Below, piece after piece: positions 31,788 to 37,104 of a DNA stretch of 37,104 nucleotides. A model generated the notes under the pieces. That model made no database searches and had not been told where the DNA came from. It saw only the letters and a list, made by a program, of their open reading frames with translations. How positions within the stretch are numbered: the first letter of the stretch is position 1; each line of letters opens with the position of its first letter. A program made the translations under genes and the position numbers. Source of the DNA: Ignavibacteria bacterium (GTDB taxonomy: Bacteria > Bacteroidota > Ignavibacteria > Tepidaquicellales > OLB5); assembly GCA_030835085.1 (NCBI GenBank), contig JAUQWQ010000162.1, positions 1 through 37,104 on the forward strand, in the 5' to 3' direction.

Positions 31788-33797
31788 ATGTCAGAATTTA
31801 CAGACGAGATAAAAAACATCTTCTCCCCTTCAGGATTGTTATCAGGTTTGGAAGGATTTGAATACCGCTCACAGCAGCAGCAAATGGCTGTAAGTATTGC
31901 GGATTCACTGGAATCAGGTGAGCATAATATCATCGAAGCTCCCACAGGTGTGGGTAAATCTTTAGCATACCTTGTGCCTGCAATACTTTTCGCCCTTCAA
32001 AATGACCGCAAGGCGATAATTTCAACCTGTACCATCAACCTGCAGGAACAGCTTATAAATAAAGATATCCCGGCTCTTGCTAAAATACTGCCTGTTGAAT
32101 TCAAATACGAAATTTTAAAAGGCAGGAATAATTATATCTGCACAAAACGGCTTAATAAGGCAATGATCGAAAAGAATTCCTTATTTATGACAAGCGAACA
32201 GCAAACCCTTCAGAAGATATATGATTTTGTTAACCGAGAAGGCAAAGGGACCAGACAGGATATGCCTTTCCCGATAGATGACGCGGTTTGGAGTGAAATA
32301 TTCGCCGAAGAAGGTGTATGCACGCAAAAATCATGCGGCGGTGCTGATACAAACTGCCATTACCAGCAGGCTAAACAGCGCATGAAGGATGCTGACCTGC
32401 TTGTGCTGAATCACCATTTATTTTTTACATTGTTCGGTTTCTATGAGCGTGATTCTGAAGGCTACCTTTACTTCAATGATTTTGTCATATTTGATGAAGC
32501 CCATACTGTCGAGCAAATTGCTGCAGAAAGAGTTTCGCCATCTGTATCAAAAGAACAAATTAGATTCTGGTTGAATAAATTATACAATCCCCGTACACAA
32601 AAAGGCTTTTTTTCAATGAAGCCTGCTGACAGATTAAAGAAAGCAATTGAAAATACTTACCAGGATAACGAGCATTTTTTCAAAATGCTGCATTCGCATA
32701 TTAATAATGTATACTCAGCCCAGGCCCACAAAAGCGCAATCAGGATAAAACAGCCGATAACATTGGGTGTTGAACTTATGGAATCATTGCTAGAGTTAAC
32801 AATTGAACTTAAAAAAGCTACCCCCCTTGCCAAAAATGATATCGAAGCCGATGAGATAAAGAATTATTTCACTAAGTTCACTAGAATAAGAAATAATCTG
32901 GTTTTTTTCCTCGAACAAAAAAGCGATGAATATGTTTACTGGGTGGAGTATAAAGGCAGGGCACGTAATAACATTGATCTCTGTATATCCCCTATTGATA
33001 TGGCGGAATACTTCCGCGAAAATGTTTTCGCTAAGAACAGGCAATCCGTAATGACCTCGGCGACACTTTCCACCAACAATACTTTGGAATTCTTTAAGAA
33101 TTCAATTGGCGCTGAAGAAGTACGCGGTGAAATTATCGAAACGCCGTTTGATTACGGCAGGCAGATGAAAATTCATGTGTTCAGGGATATTCCCGAGCCG
33201 GAAAAAGGCGCAAAGAAGAATATAAGTGATATTCTGAACGAAAGTGATTTTGAAAAGATACTTACAGGCAAGATAAAAGAGTGCGTTGAAAAAACAAGCG
33301 GCGGAGCACTGGTGCTTTTTACAAGCAATAAGCTGCTCAAATCAGCTTACAATAAGCTGCTTGAGGAATTTTTAGGGTCGGGAATCAATCTTTATGCCCA
33401 GCATAACGGAATGCCTAATAACCGCATTTTGCAGGAGTTCCGCGATGATGAAAATTCAGTGTTATTCGGAGTTGATAGCTTCTGGATGGGTGTTGATATA
33501 CCGGGTCATAGTTTGCGGAATGTAATTGTAACAAAACTCCCTTTTGAAGTACCTGACCATCCTGTAATTGAGGCGAAGCTTGAGTTTCTGCTGCAAAAAG
33601 GCGGTAATCCGTTTATGGATTATTCACTACCAACGGCAATACTGAAATTTAAACAGGGTGTGGGCAGATTAATACGAAGCAAGAATGATGAAGGAATTAT
33701 CTGCATTTTAGATAGCCGGATAATCAAAAAACATTACGGCAGGCATTTCCTCAGTTCACTGCCTGAGTGTGAAGTGATAATTGAAAGTGATGATTGA
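31788..33797 (+). CDS. dinG: DinG/XPD-type Fe-S ATP-dependent DNA helicase
   Basis: 669 residues. Superfamily 2 helicase: Walker A APTGVGKS (51-58), DEAH (236-239), MTSATL near residue 425, and late motifs VDSFWMGVDIPGHSL and QGVGRLIRS. Four cysteines at 118, 178, 183 and 190 (YICTK, GVCTQKSCGGADTNCHY) form the Fe-S domain that acts as wedge. It unwinds DNA 5' to 3' and removes structures at forks. There is no exonuclease domain at the N-terminus, unlike DinG of Firmicutes. No clear ribosome site; TAnnTTTG five bases before the ATG suggests a leaderless message. Its stop is close to the convergent lipoprotein gene. Confidence 0.92.
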   Translation: MSEFTDEIKNIFSPSGLLSGLEGFEYRSQQQQMAVSIADSLESGEHNIIEAPTGVGKSLAYLVPAILFALQNDRKAIISTCTINLQEQLINKDIPALAKILPVEFKYEILKGRNNYICTKRLNKAMIEKNSLFMTSEQQTLQKIYDFVNREGKGTRQDMPFPIDDAVWSEIFAEEGVCTQKSCGGADTNCHYQQAKQRMKDADLLVLNHHLFFTLFGFYERDSEGYLYFNDFVIFDEAHTVEQIAAERVSPSVSKEQIRFWLNKLYNPRTQKGFFSMKPADRLKKAIENTYQDNEHFFKMLHSHINNVYSAQAHKSAIRIKQPITLGVELMESLLELTIELKKATPLAKNDIEADEIKNYFTKFTRIRNNLVFFLEQKSDEYVYWVEYKGRARNNIDLCISPIDMAEYFRENVFAKNRQSVMTSATLSTNNTLEFFKNSIGAEEVRGEIIETPFDYGRQMKIHVFRDIPEPEKGAKKNISDILNESDFEKILTGKIKECVEKTSGGALVLFTSNKLLKSAYNKLLEEFLGSGINLYAQHNGMPNNRILQEFRDDENSVLFGVDSFWMGVDIPGHSLRNVIVTKLPFEVPDHPVIEAKLEFLLQKGGNPFMDYSLPTAILKFKQGVGRLIRSKNDEGIICILDSRIIKKHYGRHFLSSLPECEVIIESDD

Positions 33798-33801
33798 GAT
33801 A

Positions 33802-34212
33802 TCAATAGATCCTTACTGAATCAAGCAAAAAAGTATTTTCAGGATTTATTAATTTTATCTTGAAATGTCCCTGTTTTTCCACTAATACATTATAAGTTTC
33901 ACAATAACCCGCGATTGCCTGAAGGCAGGCAGTATTCAAAATGTGTTTCCCGATTATTTTAATTGAAATACCTTCGTTTATCGGGTTAACTTCATAATGT
34001 GAAACACTATAACACAGATCAGGACCAAGAGTACCGAAAAATCCAATTCTCAGTGAATCTAAAACTGATAATGAATCAGGAATATTCAGGGCATCAACTG
34101 CAGCATGGAAGTATTCTACATCTTCAGTTTCTTTGTTTATAAGAACATTATCTGTATCGCATGATGCCAGAGTACAGATCAATGAAATTAAGATAAGATA
34201 TTGGCGTATCAT
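33802..34212 (-). CDS. Small lipoprotein of unknown function
   Basis: 136 residues. The N-terminus MIRQYLILISLICTLASC is a lipoprotein signal with lipobox LASC (C18). The mature part has two further cysteines in TACLQAIAGYC, possibly a disulfide, and one in LCYSVS. It shows beta-strand-like alternation (EGISIKIIGKHIL, HFKIKLINPENTFLLDSVRIY) and no known motif. Acidic residues follow the lipid cysteine (CDTD), a position linked to sorting in Bacteroidota, so surface exposure is possible. Function unknown. Its 3' end is four bases from dinG's, in opposite direction. Confidence 0.75.
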   Translation of the reverse strand: MIRQYLILISLICTLASCDTDNVLINKETEDVEYFHAAVDALNIPDSLSVLDSLRIGFFGTLGPDLCYSVSHYEVNPINEGISIKIIGKHILNTACLQAIAGYCETYNVLVEKQGHFKIKLINPENTFLLDSVRIY

Positions 34213-34290
34213 TATTGAATATGCGATTTTTCTGAAATCTGTTTGATCGGCTTATTTGAGCCTGATTCTGAATTTTTCGTCACAGTTAAT

Positions 34291-34332
34291 ACTTTATCAG
34301 CCATAGTAACAAGGCTGTTCAATAACTTCGTT
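34291..34332 (-). repeat. Third copy of the ~42-bp unit, ending a T9SS gene
   Basis: Reads AACGAAGTTATTG, then AACAGCCTTG, TTACTATGGCTG on the minus strand. It aligns with copy A at 24101. The hairpin AATAAC-TTC-GTTATT at 34321-34335 overlaps the stop codon of the preceding gene. Confidence 0.6.
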
Positions 34333-35581
34333 ATTTCACTAAAACCATTTTTTTAGTATCAGCAAACTCCCCTGCCTGCAATTTATAAAAATATATTCCG
34401 CTTGGATAGTCCGCAGCATTCCATTCATATTTGTAGCTGCCGGGTAAGAGTTGTTCATTCACCAACGTTTCAATTTCCCTGCCAAGCTGATCAAATATAA
34501 CTAGTTTCGTAAATGATGAGTTAGGAATATCAAAATCTATTCTTGTTACCGGGTTGAACGGATTTGGAAAGTTTTGGGATAATGTAAAAGTTTCCGGTAT
34601 TGCTGTACCTGTTTGCTGAACGGCTGTGATTCCGCCGTTGGTTGTTTTCATTATAACTCCCCCGTCACCGCATGTCCACCCTGTTTCGATATTAGTAAAG
34701 TATATTGAATTCAAGTCTGTGGATACCGGGGTTTGTTCAGTCACCCAATTTGTACCCACATCAGTTGATTTCATTATTTTTCCGAAGTTACAGCTTGCCC
34801 ATCCGTATGTTGTGTTTACAAAGAAAATACCGGTCGGGAAATTCGTTAAAGCAACCGGAAACCAGTTAGTGCCGCTGTTAGTGGTTTTCAAAATCTTGTT
34901 ATTGCTGGTTTCGGTTAAAGCACCAAAACCGGTATTTGCATCTATAAAATACAGGTCATAAAACCAACCTGAATTATTAAATAGATTTCCTGTATACTGC
35001 GATGACCAGTTAGATCCTCCGTTGATGGTTTTATTAATGTGTTGAGAAACTAAACTGCCTATTGATGCTTTGCCCGCAACCCATCCGGTCGTTGAATTAA
35101 TAAAAAATAGACACATTTGTAATACATCAGTTGAATTAAAAGACTGCCATACGGCACCGCCATTGGTCGTTTTCTTGTTTACATGAGGTGAACTGGAACA
35201 TACCCACCACTCATTCTGATTCAGAAAATGAATATCAGCGGCGAATGCTGTATCATAAATAATTGACCAGTTTGAACCGCCGTTTGTAGTCTTAATTATT
35301 TTATCGCCGCCTGCAATGCCTGTATTTGCGTCAAAGAACTTTATCTTTACCAGATTAGATGTAGTCCCTGTATTCAGAGTAACCCAGTTCAGGCCGCTGT
35401 TTGTGGTTTTAACTATGACTCCGCCGGATCCGCATGCGAAGCCTGTGTTTGTGTTTAGGAAATGAATGTCAGTTAGATTTGATGTGGTTCCTGATGTCTG
35501 CTGAACCCAGGATTGCGAGTAAGAAATGCTGTATGTTAAGAATAAAACTGTAAGTAAAACGTTAAGTTTGAGGTGTTTCAT
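34331..35581 (-). CDS. Secreted Ycf48-like propeller protein with T9SS sorting domain
   Basis: 416 residues. GGAGG lies eight bases before the ATG. Signal peptide about 1-22 (ending SYSQS). The propeller has many KTTNxGxNW blades (IVKTTNSGLNWVTL, IIKTTNGGSNWSII, INKTINGGSNWSSQ, ILKTTNSGTNWFPV, MKSTDVGTNWVTE, MKTTNGG), interleaved with FxNxxTGWxxG lines. T9SS domain TLSQNFPNPFNPVTRIDFDIP to KKMVLVK; the signature is NFPNPFNP here. Paralogue of the proteins at 21357, 22727 and 30207. Role unknown. The possible -7 element TATATTTG (35632-35625) lies upstream. Confidence 0.88.
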   Translation of the reverse strand: MKHLKLNVLLTVLFLTYSISYSQSWVQQTSGTTSNLTDIHFLNTNTGFACGSGGVIVKTTNSGLNWVTLNTGTTSNLVKIKFFDANTGIAGGDKIIKTTNGGSNWSIIYDTAFAADIHFLNQNEWWVCSSSPHVNKKTTNGGAVWQSFNSTDVLQMCLFFINSTTGWVAGKASIGSLVSQHINKTINGGSNWSSQYTGNLFNNSGWFYDLYFIDANTGFGALTETSNNKILKTTNSGTNWFPVALTNFPTGIFFVNTTYGWASCNFGKIMKSTDVGTNWVTEQTPVSTDLNSIYFTNIETGWTCGDGGVIMKTTNGGITAVQQTGTAIPETFTLSQNFPNPFNPVTRIDFDIPNSSFTKLVIFDQLGREIETLVNEQLLPGSYKYEWNAADYPSGIYFYKLQAGEFADTKKMVLVK

Positions 35582-35690
35582 TAGGATATCCTCCGGGTAA
35601 ACGAACTATACTTAAATTCCTATACAAATATAATATGAAATGTAAAGATTTATTCTACTAAAAAATCGACTGTTTAGTATGCCTGATATA

Positions 35691-36095
35691 CTACTCTCTC
35701 ACCCATTTCAGCTCCATCGGACCCGCTGAAAGTATCATTTCGCCATGTTCAAAGCGGTATTTGCGGATTTCTGTGCCGCCAACCAGACTCTGTACAATCG
35801 CCCCTTCAACATGATGTTTTATGACATGCTTTTCTTCATCAATTTCGTATTTCCCGAAATAACCCATATAACCCAAATTCTTCAATGCCCAGGCAAGGTC
35901 TTTCAGCTTCAATTTCTTTTCGGGCATATGTTCCAGCGGCAGATCATGCGGCATCATTATTTGTGCTGACATATATTCTTCATCATAGAATAATATTGCC
36001 TTTACATGCCTTCCGAAAGGGAAAATTATTGTGTCTTCGTGTCTGACAATAACTGATTTTAACTTCCACCTGCCTATGAATTTCTGCTTTATCAT
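35691..36095 (-). CDS. Lipocalin-like domain protein
   Basis: 134 residues, soluble. Resembles the lipocalin-like family (PF13924-type): FIGRWKLKSVIVRHEDTIIFPFGRHVKAILFYDEEYMSAQIMMP, YFGKYEIDEEKHVIKHHVEGA, RKYRFEHGEMILSAGPMELKW. These are the GxW entry, the Y(x)S strand and the buried W of the fold. The ligand is unknown. The DNA between it and the sugar dehydrogenase gene holds a REP-like hairpin pair. Confidence 0.75.
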   Translation of the reverse strand: MIKQKFIGRWKLKSVIVRHEDTIIFPFGRHVKAILFYDEEYMSAQIMMPHDLPLEHMPEKKLKLKDLAWALKNLGYMGYFGKYEIDEEKHVIKHHVEGAIVQSLVGGTEIRKYRFEHGEMILSAGPMELKWVRE

Positions 36096-36120
36096 GTTTG
36101 AATAAATTTATATTGATATA

Positions 36121-36177
36121 CTCTCCTCTCTTTTGGTGAGGGGCTGGTCCGAAAGACCCCTTCGGAGGGGTGAGGCC
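36121..36177. repeat. REP-like GC-rich double hairpin
   Basis: Hairpin ACCCCT-TCGG-AGGGGT (36156-36171) after a looser stem CCTC/GAGG (36125-36141). The TTTTGGTGAGGGGCTGG part resembles the arms of the DUF559 element at 20262 (CTTTGGAGGGGCTGG), so it is probably the same family in solo form. Confidence 0.6.
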
Positions 36178-36185
36178 TTTTTATT

Positions 36186-37104
36186 TTAACGTATCCTGTA
36201 AATCTTATCATCCCCTGATTTTGGTGAACCCCTGCCATCTTTATTACTGCTTGAAAAGTAAATATAACCATCGGGTCCTTCGGTGATATCCCTTATCCTG
36301 CCATACTCAGTTGCAATTTTATAAAATGACAATGCTTTTGATTTATCATTCGGGTCAATTTTTATTACCATAATTCCGTTACCGCGCAGGCAGCCAAAAA
36401 GGAAAGTATCTTTGAAATCTGCCAGCTTGCCTGATTTGTACACCAGTCCGGATGCAGGGGCTTCAGCAGGGGTAAATACAAGCACGGGCGAAACCATTCC
36501 CTCTTTACTTTCAAGGTGTGATACTTCCGGCCAGCCGTAGTTCTTGCCTTTAACAATTACATTTACTTCATCACCGCCACCTGGTCCGTCAAATCCGCTG
36601 GGACCGTGTTCCGTCTGCCATATAATTTCCGAGCCGGGAACCCAGTCAATTCCCTGCGGATTTCGGTGACCGTAGCTCCACACCGGCGAATTAGCAAACG
36701 GGTTATCAGCCGGTATCGTGCCATCGGCATTGATCCTCAATATCTTTCCATGCAGCTTATCAAGATCCTGCGCGAATTTCCTCTCGCCCGCATCCCCGGT
36801 TGTGATATACAGTTTCTTGTCAGGTCCGAATTTAATTCGGCATCCTGCGTGGAATCTTGCGGCAGGAATATAATCAAAAATTGTTGTTTCTTCGCTTAAT
36901 GAATTGCTATTATCCTTATACCTGACAACTTTTACCCACAAATCACCGTCCTTTTCGTAAGCAAAGCTGACATACACATACTTATTTGTTTCATAGTCAG
37001 GGTCTAATGTGAGCCCCATTAAACCCTCTTCAGAGCCGCTTGAGACTTCCTTGAATATCTTGATTGGTTCATCCTGTAACTTACCGCTCAAAACAATCCG
37101 CATT
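36186..37104 (-). CDS. PQQ-dependent sugar dehydrogenase (Gdh B/sorbosone dehydrogenase type), N-terminus cut off
   Basis: At least 305 residues; the gene runs off the right edge. A six-bladed quinoprotein: GLMGLTLDPDYETNKYVYVSF, FHAGCRIKFGPDKKLYITTGDAG (with the catalytic-region histidine), SYGHRNPQGIDW, IWQTEHGPSG, GGDEVNVIVKGKNYGWPEVS, and VYKSGKLADFKDTFLFGCLRGNGI. These match the soluble glucose/sorbosone dehydrogenase family, which oxidises aldoses with PQQ in the periplasm; the substrate is uncertain. The signal sequence, if any, is outside the window. Confidence 0.88.
   Translation of the reverse strand, partial: MRIVLSGKLQDEPIKIFKEVSSGSEEGLMGLTLDPDYETNKYVYVSFAYEKDGDLWVKVVRYKDNSNSLSEETTIFDYIPAARFHAGCRIKFGPDKKLYITTGDAGERKFAQDLDKLHGKILRINADGTIPADNPFANSPVWSYGHRNPQGIDWVPGSEIIWQTEHGPSGFDGPGGGDEVNVIVKGKNYGWPEVSHLESKEGMVSPVLVFTPAEAPASGLVYKSGKLADFKDTFLFGCLRGNGIMVIKIDPNDKSKALSFYKIATEYGRIRDITEGPDGYIYFSSSNKDGRGSPKSGDDKIYRIR

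Overview
The window is about 37 kb of low-GC bacterial chromosome, most likely from the Ignavibacteria or a close relative in the Bacteroidota-Chlorobi group. Three signs point there. Seven secreted proteins end in a type IX secretion (T9SS) type A sorting domain with the NYPNPFNP signature. Three promoters fit the Bacteroidota pattern TTG-N20-TAnnTTTG, and several more -7 elements match TAnnTTTG. Bacteroidota-type families such as DUF4199 and choice-of-anchor B proteins are present. No rRNA, tRNA, CRISPR array, transposase or phage gene was seen.

Layout. 1-188 is the tail of a T9SS protein and ends in a bidirectional terminator. 261-2675 (minus) holds a COG2403-type GTPase followed by aspartate carbamoyltransferase, whose gene has no ATG, GTG or TTG start. 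2863-3333 is a small exported protein. 3828-6019 is an isolated nuoK-nuoL pair of complex I. 6120-9173 (minus) is an organophosphate-antiporter-type importer, a multi-pass membrane protein and a HAD phosphatase, which fits uptake and dephosphorylation of a phosphorylated metabolite. 9288-10363 is an RlmB-type rRNA methyltransferase converging on a DUF2007 protein. 10599-13393 is a tandem pair of choice-of-anchor B T9SS proteins. 13545-18644 (minus) holds an NtrC-like regulator with a ruined GAFTGA loop, CvpA, a membrane-anchored TPR protein, a phosphofructokinase with pyrophosphate-type residues and a GT9 glycosyltransferase.

18772-21297 (plus) starts with pyrimidine salvage (cytidine deaminase, thymidine kinase) and a DUF1801 protein. 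Next comes a DUF559 nuclease gene bounded by GC-rich inverted repeats. It sits at the 5' end of a LOG-like gene between two exact 37-bp copies of that gene's first codons, so the nuclease borrows the host gene's start while the host gene stays whole. 21357-24058 is a tandem pair of T9SS beta-propeller-like proteins, followed by a cluster of small hairpins and a repeated 42-43 bp unit.

24243-29711 (minus) is one cluster: an outer-membrane protein joining a metallopeptidase domain, TolB-like propeller and beta-barrel; a membrane-tethered LuxR-type regulator; a DUF4199 protein; an anchored VOC protein; and a DUF1579 protein. 30207-31502 is another T9SS protein with an unusual 12-copy TAAGGTTT array between its stop codon and a terminator. 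The window ends with a DinG-type helicase, a lipoprotein, a further T9SS protein, a lipocalin-like protein and a truncated PQQ-type sugar dehydrogenase.

The strongest leads are the DUF559 insertion at the LOG gene, the transcribed TAAGGTTT array, the sigma-54-type regulator without GAFTGA, and the pyrB gene with a probable AUA start.
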